A stretch of 64,000 nt of DNA from Streptomyces bathyalis (GCF_015910445.1 NZ_CP048882.1:3658001-3722000); one strand, 5' to 3'. Shown: positions 43,685 through 53,727, counted from the first letter of the stretch. Made by a program: numbers and translations. The notes: generated from the sequence alone by a model not told the origin.

Positions 43685-46333
43685 ATGAGCGAGCACCGTC
43701 GAAAGCCGCCACGCGGCCGGCGCGCAGCGCAGCCGCCATCCGGCACCGGCCGCCGTTCCGCGCCGCCGCCCAGGGCCGGCGGCAGCCCTTACGGGGGTCG
43801 CGCCGAGGCACGGAGAGGGGCACCGCGCGGAGGAGGCGGCGGCGGCCGCCGGCGTGCGGCCGGAACAGGCGCCGCAGCCGGCGCCGGCCTGGCAGCGGGC
43901 GGCCTCGGCGGAGGGGGTCGCGCGCGCGCAGCCGCGGGCGCGTACGGCAGGGCCCGCGGCCGCTTCCAGCCGCCGCCCAACAAGCGGTTCGTCGACTACC
44001 CGCGCTGGAACAAGACCGGCGTGCGCCGCTGGGTGCCGTCCTGGAAGCTGGTGCTGGGCTCCATGGCCGGCTTCCTCGGGCTGATCATCGGCCTCTCCGG
44101 CATCGCACTGGCGATGGTGGGCACGCCGAGCGTCAACGAGGCGACGAAGCAGCAGAAGAACGTCTACTACTGGGCCAACGGCAAGCAGATGGTCGTCGCG
44201 GGCGGCGGCGACCAGAACCGGCAGATCGTGCCGCTCGCCCAGATCCCCAAGGCGATGCAGAGCGCGGTGATCGCGGCCGAGAACGAGTCGTTCTACAAGG
44301 ACCCGGGCGTCGACCCGATCGGCATCGCCCGCGCCGTCGGAAGGATGGCGCTCGGCGGCGAGACGCAGTCCGGTTCGACGATCACGCAGCAGTACGTGAA
44401 GAACGCCTACCTCGACCAGTCGCAGACGCTGACGCGTAAGGCCAAGGAGCTGTTCATCTCCATCAAGGTCGGCGCGACCGTGGAGAAGCAGAAGATCCTC
44501 GAGGGCTACCTCAACACCGGCTACTACGGGCGCGGCGCGTACGGCATCCAGGCCGCGGCGCAGGCGTACTACCGCAAGGACGCCAAGGACCTCACCGCGA
44601 GCGAGTGCGCGTTCCTCTCCGCGACGCTCAACGGCCCCAACCTCTACGACCCGGCCGGCGGCATCGGTTCCGCCGCCACGCAGGACAAGAACCTGGAGCG
44701 GGCCAAGGACCGCTGGTCGTGGACGCTGGACCGGATGGTGAAGACGAACAGGCTGGAGGGGGCGACGCGGGCGAAGTACACGAAGTTCCCGATGCCCAAG
44801 CAGCCGAAGAAGTCGACCGAACTCAAGGGCCAGAAGGGCTACATGGTCGAGACGGTCAACAACTACATCACGGCCAACAGCAACATCTCCGACCGCAGGC
44901 TCAAGAAGGGCGGCCTGCGGATCCACACCACCTTCGACAAGCGGAAGATGGAGGAGATGGAGGCCGCCGTCGAGCGGGTGCGCAAGGCGAACATCAAGCC
45001 GAAGGAGCGCGAGGTCGACAAGTACGTCCAGTTCGGCGGCGCTTCGGTGAAGCCGAACGACGGCGCGATCGTCGCCATGTACGGCGGCGAGGACGCCACC
45101 TCCCACTTCACCAACAACGCCGACTACACCGGCGTCCAGGTCGGCTCCACGTTCAAGCCGTTCGTCCTCGCGGCCGCGATGCGCGACGGTGTCCGTGACC
45201 CCGAGGGCCCGGACGTGCAGACCGCGGACACCCGCACGCCGGTCTCGCCCAAGAGCATCTACAACGGCGACAACAAGCTGAAGCTGCGCAACTACGACCG
45301 CAGCATCTGGCGCAACGAGGAAGGCAAGGAGTGGCGCCAGCGCAACGACGGCAATGAGAACCGCGGCCGGATCTCGCTGCGCGAGGCCATGCAGTTCTCG
45401 GTGAACACGCCCTACATCCAGCTGGGCATGGACGTCGGAGTCGACAGGGTGCGGGCGGCGGCGCTCGACGCCGGCCTCAACGAGGACAGCCTGGCCCGCA
45501 GCACTCCGACCCTCTCGCTGGGCACGTCGGCGCCCAGCGCGATCCGCATGGCCAACGCCTACGGGACCTTCGCCAGCAGCGGCAACAAGTCCGAGCCGTA
45601 CTCCGTCACACGTGTGGAGGAGGACGGCGTGAACATCTACACGCACCAGAAGAACGTCAAGAGCAAGTTCGAGGCCCGCGTGGCCGACAACGTCACGAAC
45701 GTGCTCGAGACGGTCGTCAAGGGCGGCACCGGCAAGGCGGCGAGTGCGCTGGGCCGTCCCGCGGCGGGCAAGACCGGTACGACGGACGACAACAAGTCGG
45801 CCTGGTTCACCGGTTACACGCCGCAGCTGTCGACGTCGATCGGCATGTGGCGGGTCAACGACAAGGCGAAGACGCAGCGCTTCCAGAAGATGTACGGCGT
45901 GGGCGGCCAGGAGTCGATCCACGGTGCGTCCTTCCCCGCCGAGATCTGGACGAAGTACATGACGGGCGCTCTGAAGGGCACCTACGCCAAGCCCTTCCCG
46001 GTGCCCGAGCCGATCGGCGACAGGGTCTTCGGAGCCGGGGCCAGCCCGTCGCCGACGCCGACGCCGAGCGACACACCGTCGCAACAGCCCTCGCAGTCGC
46101 CCTCGCAGTCGCCGTCGCCGACGGACAGCTGCAACGGCATCCTGTGCAACAACCAGGGCCAGGACGCCGGCACCGACCAGGGCCAGGACGCCGGCACCGA
46201 CCAAGGTCAGGACGCCGGCACCAACCAGGGCCAGGACGGCGGCGCTACCGGCGGAGACACCGGCGGCGATACCGGTGGGGGTGACAACGGCGGACTCTTC
46301 GGCGGACCGTCGGGAGGCCGCGAAAGGGACTAA
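43685..46333 (+). CDS. class A penicillin-binding protein (transglycosylase/transpeptidase)
   Basis: 882-residue bifunctional cell-wall synthase anchored in the membrane. Residues 1-118 are basic and Gly/Ala/Arg-rich. The TM helix is WKLVLGSMAGFLGLIIGLSG (120-139). The GT51 domain follows, with Glu199 in VIAAENESFYKDPGVDP and GSTITQQYVKN. The transpeptidase has S488-TFK (GSTFKP), S572-VN and K696-TG-T. The Ser/Pro tail is followed by four 24-base repeats encoding the NQGQDAGTD type, then Gly runs. It polymerises and crosslinks peptidoglycan. ATG 43685. Confidence 0.95.
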   Translation: MSEHRRKPPRGRRAAQPPSGTGRRSAPPPRAGGSPYGGRAEARRGAPRGGGGGGRRRAAGTGAAAGAGLAAGGLGGGGRARAAAGAYGRARGRFQPPPNKRFVDYPRWNKTGVRRWVPSWKLVLGSMAGFLGLIIGLSGIALAMVGTPSVNEATKQQKNVYYWANGKQMVVAGGGDQNRQIVPLAQIPKAMQSAVIAAENESFYKDPGVDPIGIARAVGRMALGGETQSGSTITQQYVKNAYLDQSQTLTRKAKELFISIKVGATVEKQKILEGYLNTGYYGRGAYGIQAAAQAYYRKDAKDLTASECAFLSATLNGPNLYDPAGGIGSAATQDKNLERAKDRWSWTLDRMVKTNRLEGATRAKYTKFPMPKQPKKSTELKGQKGYMVETVNNYITANSNISDRRLKKGGLRIHTTFDKRKMEEMEAAVERVRKANIKPKEREVDKYVQFGGASVKPNDGAIVAMYGGEDATSHFTNNADYTGVQVGSTFKPFVLAAAMRDGVRDPEGPDVQTADTRTPVSPKSIYNGDNKLKLRNYDRSIWRNEEGKEWRQRNDGNENRGRISLREAMQFSVNTPYIQLGMDVGVDRVRAAALDAGLNEDSLARSTPTLSLGTSAPSAIRMANAYGTFASSGNKSEPYSVTRVEEDGVNIYTHQKNVKSKFEARVADNVTNVLETVVKGGTGKAASALGRPAAGKTGTTDDNKSAWFTGYTPQLSTSIGMWRVNDKAKTQRFQKMYGVGGQESIHGASFPAEIWTKYMTGALKGTYAKPFPVPEPIGDRVFGAGASPSPTPTPSDTPSQQPSQSPSQSPSPTDSCNGILCNNQGQDAGTDQGQDAGTDQGQDAGTNQGQDGGATGGDTGGDTGGGDNGGLFGGPSGGRERD
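46154..46249 (+). repeat. four imperfect 24-base tandem repeats in PBP tail
   Basis: Units begin near CAGGGCCAGGACGCCGGCAC and encode the NQGQDAGTD / DQGQDAGTD motif. They lie in the extracytoplasmic tail, outside the catalytic domains. Confidence 0.85.
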
Positions 46334-46391
46334 GGGCCGCCAGGCCCCAGCCCCCGGCACCCTCCCGCCGCAAGCCGCGGAGCGGGACCTC

Positions 46392-46427
46392 GCAGCCCCG
46401 TCACGGGTCATACCGTGACGGGGCTGC
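46392..46427 (+). terminator. terminator hairpin after PBP gene
   Basis: Perfect 15-base stem GCAGCCCCGTCACGG / CCGTGACGGGGCTGC with a 6-base loop, 58 bases after the PBP stop. It ends 34 bases before the next start. Confidence 0.85.
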
Positions 46428-46460
46428 TGGCGTCCGCGGCCGTACGGCAGGATGTGCCCC

Positions 46461-47966
46461 ATGACGCGCGCCTACCTCTCGGACCGCCCCGACCGGAACG
46501 CCGCCCCCGTCCATCCCACGGAGCAGGACGAGGTCGCCGCCGCCGGCAGCGAGCTGATCGGGGGCCCGGTGGGCCGCCGGGTCGCGCCGGGTGCGGGCGG
46601 CTGGTGGACGCCGGTACGGGTGGTGGCGCTGCTGGGGCTGGGCATGTTCGTGCTGGGCATGGTGCAGAAGGCGCCCTGTTTCAACGGCGCCTGGTTCACC
46701 GGCCAGACGAGCCAATACGTACACGCGTGCTATTCCGATATCCCGCATCTCTTCGCCGGGCGGGGCTTCGCCGACGGGCTCGTCCCGTACTTCGACCGCA
46801 TCCCCGAGCGCGTCTCCGGCGGCATGACCTACCTCGAATACCCGGTGCTGACAGGCGTGTTCATGGAGGTCGCGTCGTGGCTGACACCGGGCGGCGGTGA
46901 CCTCCAGCATCGCGAGCAGCTCTACTGGATGGTCAACGGCGGCATGCTGATGGTCTGCGCGGCGGTGCTCTTCGTGTGCGCCACCCGCACCCACCGCGAC
47001 CGCCCCTGGGACGGACTCCACGTCGCCCTCGCACCCGCTCTCGCGCTGACCGCCACCATCAACTGGGACCTGCTTGCCGTGGCCCTCACCGCCGCCGCGA
47101 TGCTGATGTGGTCCCGCAGCCGCCCGCTCGCCGCGGGCGTGCTGATCGGGCTGGCGACGGCGGCCAAGCTCTATCCGGTCCTGCTGCTGGGCCCGCTGCT
47201 GGTGCTGTGCTGGCGCGCCGGACATCTGCGGGCGTTCGGCAAGGCACTGGGCGGCGCCGCGGTCTCGTGGCTGTGCGTGAACCTGCCCGTGATGCTTCTG
47301 GCACCCCAGGGCTGGTCGAAGTTCTACAGCTTCAGCCAGGAGCGGCCCGTCGACTTCGGCTCGATCTGGCTGATCATCTCCCAGCGGACCGACAGCCCTG
47401 TCCCCGAAGCCAACACCTACGCGACGCTGCTGATGGCGCTCGGCTGCGCGGGCATCGCCGCACTGGCCCTGCGCTCGCCGCGCCGGCCGCGCCTGGCTCA
47501 GCTGGCGCTGCTCGTGGTGGCGCTCTTCATCGTCACCAACAAGGTCTATTCGCCGCAGTACGTGCTATGGCTGATCCCGCTCGTGGCCCTCGCACGCCCC
47601 AAATGGCGGGACGTCCTGATCTGGCAGGCGTGCGAGGTGATCTACTTCATCGGCATCTGGCTCTACCTCGCCTACACGGGCAGCGGGGACAAGCACCACG
47701 GCCTGCCACCCGAGGGTTACCAGCTGGTAATCCTCATCCACCTGGCCGGCACGCTCTACCTGTGCGCGGTGGTGGTGCGGGACGCACTGATGCCGGAGCG
47801 GGACGTCGTACGCCGGAACGGCTCGGACGACCCCGGCGGCGGCGTACTGGACCGGGCGCCGGACGTCTTCACGCTGGGCGGTGGGGGACGGCGGGCACAG
47901 CACGGGAAGCCCGTGCCCTTCGAGGATCCGCAGGTGCGCTGGGGCACGACGACGACGCCCCACTGA
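46461..47966 (+). CDS. GT87-like polyprenyl-linked sugar glycosyltransferase
   Basis: 501-residue membrane protein with about ten to twelve helices. Features: VALLGLGMFVLGMVQKAPCF, CYSDIPHLFAGRGFADGLVP with Asp/Arg residues near the membrane (as in GT-C enzymes), GGMTYLEYPVLTGVFMEVAS, KLYPVLLLGPLLVLCWRAGH and VTNKVYSPQYVLWLIPLVAL. This matches DUF2029/GT87 mannosyl- or arabinosyltransferases that use polyprenyl-phosphate sugars. ATG 46461 has an AGGA site; ATG 46452 has no space for one. Directly follows the PBP terminator. Confidence 0.88.
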   Translation: MTRAYLSDRPDRNAAPVHPTEQDEVAAAGSELIGGPVGRRVAPGAGGWWTPVRVVALLGLGMFVLGMVQKAPCFNGAWFTGQTSQYVHACYSDIPHLFAGRGFADGLVPYFDRIPERVSGGMTYLEYPVLTGVFMEVASWLTPGGGDLQHREQLYWMVNGGMLMVCAAVLFVCATRTHRDRPWDGLHVALAPALALTATINWDLLAVALTAAAMLMWSRSRPLAAGVLIGLATAAKLYPVLLLGPLLVLCWRAGHLRAFGKALGGAAVSWLCVNLPVMLLAPQGWSKFYSFSQERPVDFGSIWLIISQRTDSPVPEANTYATLLMALGCAGIAALALRSPRRPRLAQLALLVVALFIVTNKVYSPQYVLWLIPLVALARPKWRDVLIWQACEVIYFIGIWLYLAYTGSGDKHHGLPPEGYQLVILIHLAGTLYLCAVVVRDALMPERDVVRRNGSDDPGGGVLDRAPDVFTLGGGGRRAQHGKPVPFEDPQVRWGTTTTPH

Positions 47967-48040
47967 GGACCGGGCACTGGCCCGGCCGGGCGAGGGCGGG
48001 ACGCGGTACGGATCACGGGCCCCCGCTCGTGCGTCTCCCT

Positions 48041-48054
48041 GTTTCACGTGAAAC
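48041..48054. other. parS: parS site 1 (intergenic)
   Basis: GTTTCACGTGAAAC, the exact 14-base parS core, here with T and A flanks giving the full 16-base palindrome. Between the GT87-like and MFS genes. Confidence 0.92.
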
Positions 48055-48138
48055 AGGACCAGGCGTCCGCCGCGCGCAGCCTCCACCCCGCTCCGGATCG
48101 GGACGCGCAGCCACCCCGGCGTGTGTGAAGCTGGGCCC

Positions 48139-49506
48139 ATGAGTGTCGTCGGAGATCTGCGCAGCCTGCTGCACTTCCCCGACTTCCGGCGACTCCTCGC
48201 GGTGCGACTGCTGTCCCAACTCGCCGACGGCATATATCAGGTCGCTCTCGCGGCCTACGTCGTCTTCTCTCCCGAGAACGAGACCTCACCGGCGGCCATC
48301 GCGTCTGCGATGGCCGTTCTGCTGCTCCCGTACTCACTCCTCGGCCCGTTCGCCGGCGTGATGCTGGACCGGTGGCGCCGACGCCAGGTCCTGCTCTACG
48401 GGAATCTCCTGCGGGCGGTGCTCGCCGCAGGCACCGCGGCGCTGGTGCTGGGCGCCACTCCCGCGTGGCTGTTCTATCTCTCGGCCCTCTCGGTCACCGC
48501 CGTGAACCGCTTCATACTGGCCGGCCTCTCCGCGGCACTTCCCCGCGTCGTGGACGAGCCCCGTCTCGTCATCGCCAACTCCCTCTCCCCGACGGCCGGA
48601 ACGCTCGCCGCGACGGCAGGCGGTGGCATCGCCTTCGCCATCAGGCTGGCATCACCTGACGGCGGCCGGGCGACGAATGCCTGGGTGGTCCTGACCGGAG
48701 CCGTGGTCTATCTCCTCGCCGGCGCGACAGCGCTGCGGATGGGCCGCGACCGTCTCGGCCCCGGTCCCGACGCCGCACGGGTGCCCCTGCGGTTGCTCAC
48801 GACGCTGGCCACCACCACCCGCGGCCTCGTCGACGGCCTGCGGCACCTCGGGCAACGGCACACCGCCGCGTACGCGCTCACCGCCATGACCCTGATGCGG
48901 TTCTGCTACGGCGCGCTGACCGTGATGGTGCTGATGCTGTGCCGGTACGCGTGGGGCACCGACGGCAAGGTGGGGGACGCGGTCGAAGCGGTGGACGTCG
49001 GCGCCGGCCTCAAGCTGCTCGGCCTCGCGGTGGCCGCGTCAGGGATCGGTTACTTCGCGGCTGCCGTCGTCACGCCCTGGGGCGTCGGACGGTCGGGCCG
49101 CTTCGGCTGGCTGGCACTGTGCGCCGCGGCGGCTGCCGTACTGGAGCCCGCCCTCGGGCTGAGCTTCGCTCCGGTGCCCATCCTGCTGTCGGCGTTCGTC
49201 CTCGGACTGGTCACGCAGGCATCGAAGATCACCGCCGACACGGCCGTGCAGTCGACGGTGGACGACGCCTACCGCGGCCGGGTGTTCTCGCTCTACGACA
49301 TGCTCTTCAACGTCGCGTTCGTCGGCGCCGCCGGAGTGGCCGCGCTGATACTCCCGCCGGACGGGCGCTCCGTCACGCTCGTCATAGGAGTCGCCGTGCT
49401 GTACGCCGGGGTCGCTGCGCTGATGTTTCACGTGAAACGCTCGCAACCGGCCCGGAGCACCGCCTCGTCCTCGGCGCCGCCCCCGTCGTCACCGGGTGCG
49501 CTCTGA
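48139..49506 (+). CDS. MFS transporter
   Basis: 455-residue protein with about 12 helices. N-terminal FRRLLAVRLLSQLADGIYQV, the motif A region LLGPFAGVMLDRWRRRQVLL, then LALCAAAAAVLEPALGLSFA. Its last part runs over a parS site (M-F-H-V-K-R) and a Ser/Ala/Pro tail. It has no clear ribosome site at ATG 48139 and may be leaderless. Overlaps cca by 18 bases on the other strand. Substrate unknown; conserved next to cca in streptomycetes. Confidence 0.87.
   Translation: MSVVGDLRSLLHFPDFRRLLAVRLLSQLADGIYQVALAAYVVFSPENETSPAAIASAMAVLLLPYSLLGPFAGVMLDRWRRRQVLLYGNLLRAVLAAGTAALVLGATPAWLFYLSALSVTAVNRFILAGLSAALPRVVDEPRLVIANSLSPTAGTLAATAGGGIAFAIRLASPDGGRATNAWVVLTGAVVYLLAGATALRMGRDRLGPGPDAARVPLRLLTTLATTTRGLVDGLRHLGQRHTAAYALTAMTLMRFCYGALTVMVLMLCRYAWGTDGKVGDAVEAVDVGAGLKLLGLAVAASGIGYFAAAVVTPWGVGRSGRFGWLALCAAAAAVLEPALGLSFAPVPILLSAFVLGLVTQASKITADTAVQSTVDDAYRGRVFSLYDMLFNVAFVGAAGVAALILPPDGRSVTLVIGVAVLYAGVAALMFHVKRSQPARSTASSSAPPPSSPGAL
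49425..49438. other. parS: parS site 2 (inside MFS gene)
   Basis: GTTTCACGTGAAAC within the C-terminal coding part of the MFS gene, reading M-F-H-V-K-R in the gene frame. Confidence 0.9.
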
Positions 49507-51009
49507 CTCCGGATCCTGACTCTGGTCGGCCCACCACTCCTTGAGGGCAGAGACCGCCTCGTCATGCTCCATCGGGCCGTGCTCCAGCCGGAGTTCCAGC
49601 AGGTGCTTGTACGCCTTGCCGACCACGGGTCCCGGCTTCACGCCGAGGATGGACATGATCTCGTTGCCGTCGAGGTCCGGGCGGATGGAGTCGAGTTCCT
49701 CCTGCGCCTGCAGCTCCTTGATCCGCTGCTCCAGGCCGTCGTACGCACGCGAGAGGGCGCCCGCCTTGCGCTTGTTCCGGGTCGTGCAGTCCGAACGCGT
49801 CAGCTTGTGGAGCCGGGAGAGCAGCGGCCCCGCATCCCGCACATAGCGGCGCACCGCGGAGTCGGTCCACTCGCCCGTGCCGTACCCGTGGAAGCGCAGA
49901 TGCAGCTCCACGAGCCGCGAGACGTCCTTGACCGTGTCGTTGGGGTACTTGAGCGCGACCAAGCGCTTCTTCGTCATCTTCGCGCCCACCACTTCGTGGT
50001 GATGGAAGGAGACCCGTCCGTCCGGCTCGAACCGCCGGGTCCTCGGCTTGCCGATGTCGTGCAGCAGCGCGGCGAGCCGCAGCGTCAGGTCGGGGCCGTT
50101 CTCCTCCAGGTCGATGGCCTGCTCCAGAACGGTCAGCGAGTGCTCGTAGACGTCCTTGTGACGGTGGTGCTCGTCCCGCTCCAGTCGCATCGCCGGGATC
50201 TCGGGCAGCGCTTGGTCGGCGAGTCCCGTCTCGACCATCAGCCGGATCCCCTTGACCGGACGGTCGGAGAGCAGGAGCTTGTTCAGCTCGTCCCGCACGC
50301 GCTCGGCAGAGACGATGCCGAGCCGCTCCGCCATCGACTTCATCGCCGCGAGCACGTCGTCGGCCACGGTGAAGTCGAGCTGCGCCGCGAAGCGCGCCGC
50401 ACGCATCATCCGCAGCGGGTCGTCGGAGAACGACGTCTCGGGGGCCGCCGGGGTGCGCAGCACACGCCGCGCCAGGTCCTCCAGACCTCCGTGGGGGTCG
50501 ATGAAGTCCTTCTCCGGCAGCGCCACAGCCATCGCGTTCACAGTGAAGTCGCGGCGGATCAGGTCCTCTTCGACGGAGTCGCCGTAGGAGACCTCCGGCT
50601 TGCGTGAGGTGCGGTCGTAGGCCTCGGAACGGTACGTGGTGATCTCGACCTGGTAGGTGCGGGTCTCTCCCCCGTCGTTCGTCCTCTTCTGGCAGCCCAC
50701 CGTGCCGAAGGCGATGCCGACCTCCCACACCGCGTCGGCCCACGGCCGGACGATGCGCAGAACGTCCTCGGGGCGTGCGTCGGTGGTGAAATCCAGATCG
50801 TTGCCGAGCCGCCCCAGGAGCGCGTCCCGCACCGAGCCGCCGACCAGCGCGAGCTGGAAACCCGCGCTCCGGAAACGCCGGGCCAGGTCGTCGGCGACAG
50901 GGGAGACCCGCAGCAGCTCACTCACCGCACGTCGCTGCGCCGCACTGAGGTGCTCCTTGGCGGCGGGGGCGGGCGGTGTCGGCTGGATGTCATCATTGGC
51001 GTTCGGCAC
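49489..51009 (-). CDS. cca: tRNA nucleotidyltransferase / poly(A) polymerase family (CCA-adding)
   Basis: 506-residue class II nucleotidyltransferase that adds CCA to tRNA 3' ends. The head domain has LVGGSVRDALLG (Gly57/58), then GNDLDFTTD with Asp71 and Asp73, RRDFTVNAMA and DDPLRMMRAARFAAQL. The C-terminal HD motif is AALLHDIGKP (His317, Asp318). Start chosen at GTG 51009 (VPNANDDIQP). Convergent overlap with the MFS gene. In mycobacteria the same position is held by pcnA. Confidence 0.94.
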   Translation of the reverse strand: MPNANDDIQPTPPAPAAKEHLSAAQRRAVSELLRVSPVADDLARRFRSAGFQLALVGGSVRDALLGRLGNDLDFTTDARPEDVLRIVRPWADAVWEVGIAFGTVGCQKRTNDGGETRTYQVEITTYRSEAYDRTSRKPEVSYGDSVEEDLIRRDFTVNAMAVALPEKDFIDPHGGLEDLARRVLRTPAAPETSFSDDPLRMMRAARFAAQLDFTVADDVLAAMKSMAERLGIVSAERVRDELNKLLLSDRPVKGIRLMVETGLADQALPEIPAMRLERDEHHRHKDVYEHSLTVLEQAIDLEENGPDLTLRLAALLHDIGKPRTRRFEPDGRVSFHHHEVVGAKMTKKRLVALKYPNDTVKDVSRLVELHLRFHGYGTGEWTDSAVRRYVRDAGPLLSRLHKLTRSDCTTRNKRKAGALSRAYDGLEQRIKELQAQEELDSIRPDLDGNEIMSILGVKPGPVVGKAYKHLLELRLEHGPMEHDEAVSALKEWWADQSQDPESERTR

Positions 51010-51167
51010 GACAGAACAGGGTACGTTGCCACCCCCGGACCCCGCCCCGCGCCCGGTCACAACTCCGGGCGATCATGTGACGCAGACCGCGGCGCGAGCC
51101 CTCAGCGGGCATCGTTACCATCAGACCAACGAGACGCATCCACGACGACACGAGGACGGACGAGCGC

Positions 51168-53693
51168 GTGGCCGAGGCGGCTGAGAACCAGGGCACCCCG
51201 ACCGCTCCCGCCCGCCGGTGGCTGCGAGGCACCGCCGTCGTACTGCTGACCACGGGGCCCCTCATCGGCGGCCTGCTGCCCGGTCCGGCCGCGGCCGCCG
51301 AGACCGTCGGCCCACCCGCCGCCGCAGTCGCGTCCACCGCGCAGAGCCACGCCCGGTCCGCGGCGCACACGACGGCCGCCGACCGTACGGGGACCGGCTC
51401 CCGCACCGCCGACATCTCCATCAGCACTCTCTCTCCGGCCACGCCGCAGAAGGGCGACACGCTCAGCGTCACCGGCACCGTCACCAACAAGGGCCGCTCG
51501 TCCATCACCGACGGCCGCATCGGTCTGCGCATCGGCGAGGCCGAGAACAGCCGCGGCGCACTCGAGCAGAACGCCGCCCGCAAGGACTACCTGCCCGGGG
51601 CGGACGGCAAGAAGGTCGAGGGCAAGCGCGCGACGGTCAAGGTCGGCAGCATGCGCCCGGGCATCCGCCGCTCCTTCTCGATCAAGCTTCCCGTCAGCGC
51701 GCTCAAGATGCGCTCGGCCGGCGTGTACCAGCTGGGCGTGACGCTCACCGGCCAGACGCGGGAGCGCCCGTACGACCAGATCCTCGGCATCGAGCGGAGC
51801 TTCCTGCCCTGGCAGACCTCCGACTCGGAGAACAAGACGGAGCTGACCTATCTCTGGCCGCTGATCTCCTCGTCGCATCTGACGGCGCAGACACAGTCCG
51901 ACGAGGAGCAGACCCCCGTCTTCCGCAACGACGGCCTCGCCAAGGAACTGGCCCCCGGCGGCCGCCTCCAGCAGCTGGTCCACCTCGGCAAGGACCTGCC
52001 GATCACGTGGATGATCGACCCCGACCTGCTGGCCACCGTCGACGCGATGACCGAGCGGTACCGCGTGCAGAAGAAGGGCGGCGGCACGACCGCCGGCAAG
52101 GGCCAGGCGTACGCGAAGCAGTGGCTCATGGACCTGCAGAGCGCCGTGAAGGGCGAGGAGGTCGCGACGCTGCCCTTCGCCGACGCGGATGTCGCCTCGC
52201 TCGCGCACCGCGGCAGGAACGTCCCCGGCGCCCTGGGCGACCTGGACTCCGCGACCAAGCGGGCCACCAACACCGTCGAGCCGATCCTGCACGCCAAGCC
52301 CAGCACCGACTACGCCTGGCCGGTCGAGGGCGCCCTCGACCCGAGCATCGTGGACGTGGCGACCTCCGCAGGCGCCCACAACGTCATCGCGCGCAGCGAC
52401 AGCCTCCGCGACACGGCCCTCTCGTACACGCCGACCTCCGCACGTCCCATCGGGGGCGGGAACACGGCCCTGGTCGCCGACGCGCGCCTCTCCAAGGCCT
52501 TCGACGGCGACATGTCCCGCCCCGGCGCGACGTCCAAGGCCGTGCAGCGCTTCCTCGGCGAGACCCAGGCCGTCAACGCCCAGGTCCCGAACAAGCAGCG
52601 CAGCATCCTCGTCGCGCCCCAGAGGAAGCCGAGCGCCGGACAGGCGCGGGCGATGGCGCTGGCGCTGAGCTCCCTGCAGAAGGACGGCCGCTGGGCCGAG
52701 GGCAGCGACCTCTCGGAGGCGGCCAAGGCGAAGCCCGACCCGGGTGCGAACCGCCGTGTGCCGAGCGGCAGCCAGTACCCGGCCTCGCTCCGCAAGCAGG
52801 AACTGTCCGGCGACGCGTACCGGCACGTGCAGGAGACCAGCCGGCTCGTCGGCGACTTTCAGAAGATCCTCACCCGTGAGGACCGGGTGGAGACCCCGTT
52901 CGGGAGCGCGGTGGAGCGGGGCGAGTCCAACTCCTGGCGCGGTGACCCGAAGGGAGCCGCCAACTACCGGGACGGAGTGCGCGGCTACCTGATGGGACTC
53001 ACCAAAGAGGTCCACCTGATCCAGAAGTCGCCCATCACCCTCTCCGGCCGCAGCGCCACGATCCCGGTGACGGTGCAGAACAACCTCGTGCAGGGGGTCG
53101 ACGACCTGGAACTGCGCCTGACGTCCAGGCGCCGGATCGGACTCGACGTCGGTGAGCCGCAGGCCGTCAAGATCGACGGTGAGCACAGCCAGTCCGTGAA
53201 GTTCTCCACGACGTCCAAGGCCAACGGGCGTGCCTTCGTGGAGGCCCAGCTGTACACGAAGGACGGCAAGCCCTACGGGAAGCGCATGGTCTTCCAGGTG
53301 AACGTCACTTCGATCACGTCGACGGTGCTGCTCGTCATCGCGGGCGGTGTCCTGCTCGTCGTACTCGCGGGCGTGCGGATGTACACGACTCGGAAGCGGA
53401 ACGGTGGCTCGGCGCACGGGCAGGACCCCTCCGGCCCCGACGACGATGCGGGAGACGCGGCGCAGCCGAGCTCCGATGCGGACTCCGGCTCGGGCTCCGA
53501 GGAGCGCGGCGACGCCGGCACAGCCGATTCCAAGGGCCCGGCGGACGGCCCCGGAGAACCGGACGAGGCGGACGAGGCGTCTCCGGCAGCCGGGAGCCAC
53601 GGCCGGGACGACGAGGACGGCACGGCCGGGCCTGCCGACACCGGTAAGGGAAGCGGAACCGTTCCCGACGCGGGTGAGAAAGTGGACCGTTGA
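51168..53693 (+). CDS. large secreted/membrane protein, DUF6049 family
   Basis: 841-residue protein with a signal peptide (RWLRGTAVVLLTTGPLIGGL), an extracellular region of about 660 residues, one C-terminal helix (SITSTVLLVIAGGVLLVVLA, near 705-725), and an acidic Ser/Gly/Asp tail of about 105 residues inside. The extracellular part starts with a CARDB-like beta region (DISISTLSPATPQKGDTLSV). The gene lies between cca and murJ, as Rv3909 does in Mycobacterium, which suggests an envelope role. The biochemical function is unknown. GTG start at 51168. Confidence 0.85.
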   Translation: MAEAAENQGTPTAPARRWLRGTAVVLLTTGPLIGGLLPGPAAAAETVGPPAAAVASTAQSHARSAAHTTAADRTGTGSRTADISISTLSPATPQKGDTLSVTGTVTNKGRSSITDGRIGLRIGEAENSRGALEQNAARKDYLPGADGKKVEGKRATVKVGSMRPGIRRSFSIKLPVSALKMRSAGVYQLGVTLTGQTRERPYDQILGIERSFLPWQTSDSENKTELTYLWPLISSSHLTAQTQSDEEQTPVFRNDGLAKELAPGGRLQQLVHLGKDLPITWMIDPDLLATVDAMTERYRVQKKGGGTTAGKGQAYAKQWLMDLQSAVKGEEVATLPFADADVASLAHRGRNVPGALGDLDSATKRATNTVEPILHAKPSTDYAWPVEGALDPSIVDVATSAGAHNVIARSDSLRDTALSYTPTSARPIGGGNTALVADARLSKAFDGDMSRPGATSKAVQRFLGETQAVNAQVPNKQRSILVAPQRKPSAGQARAMALALSSLQKDGRWAEGSDLSEAAKAKPDPGANRRVPSGSQYPASLRKQELSGDAYRHVQETSRLVGDFQKILTREDRVETPFGSAVERGESNSWRGDPKGAANYRDGVRGYLMGLTKEVHLIQKSPITLSGRSATIPVTVQNNLVQGVDDLELRLTSRRRIGLDVGEPQAVKIDGEHSQSVKFSTTSKANGRAFVEAQLYTKDGKPYGKRMVFQVNVTSITSTVLLVIAGGVLLVVLAGVRMYTTRKRNGGSAHGQDPSGPDDDAGDAAQPSSDADSGSGSEERGDAGTADSKGPADGPGEPDEADEASPAAGSHGRDDEDGTAGPADTGKGSGTVPDAGEKVDR

Positions 53694-53727
53694 GTCAGCT
53701 TGCGAGCAGGGGCAGGGGTAGGTAGCG

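Noticed and set aside
43649..46462. 937-codon minus-strand open frame over the PBP gene
   Set aside because: Antisense shadow; Arg/Val/Leu-rich low-complexity protein with no recognisable motif, while the plus strand has all PBP motifs.
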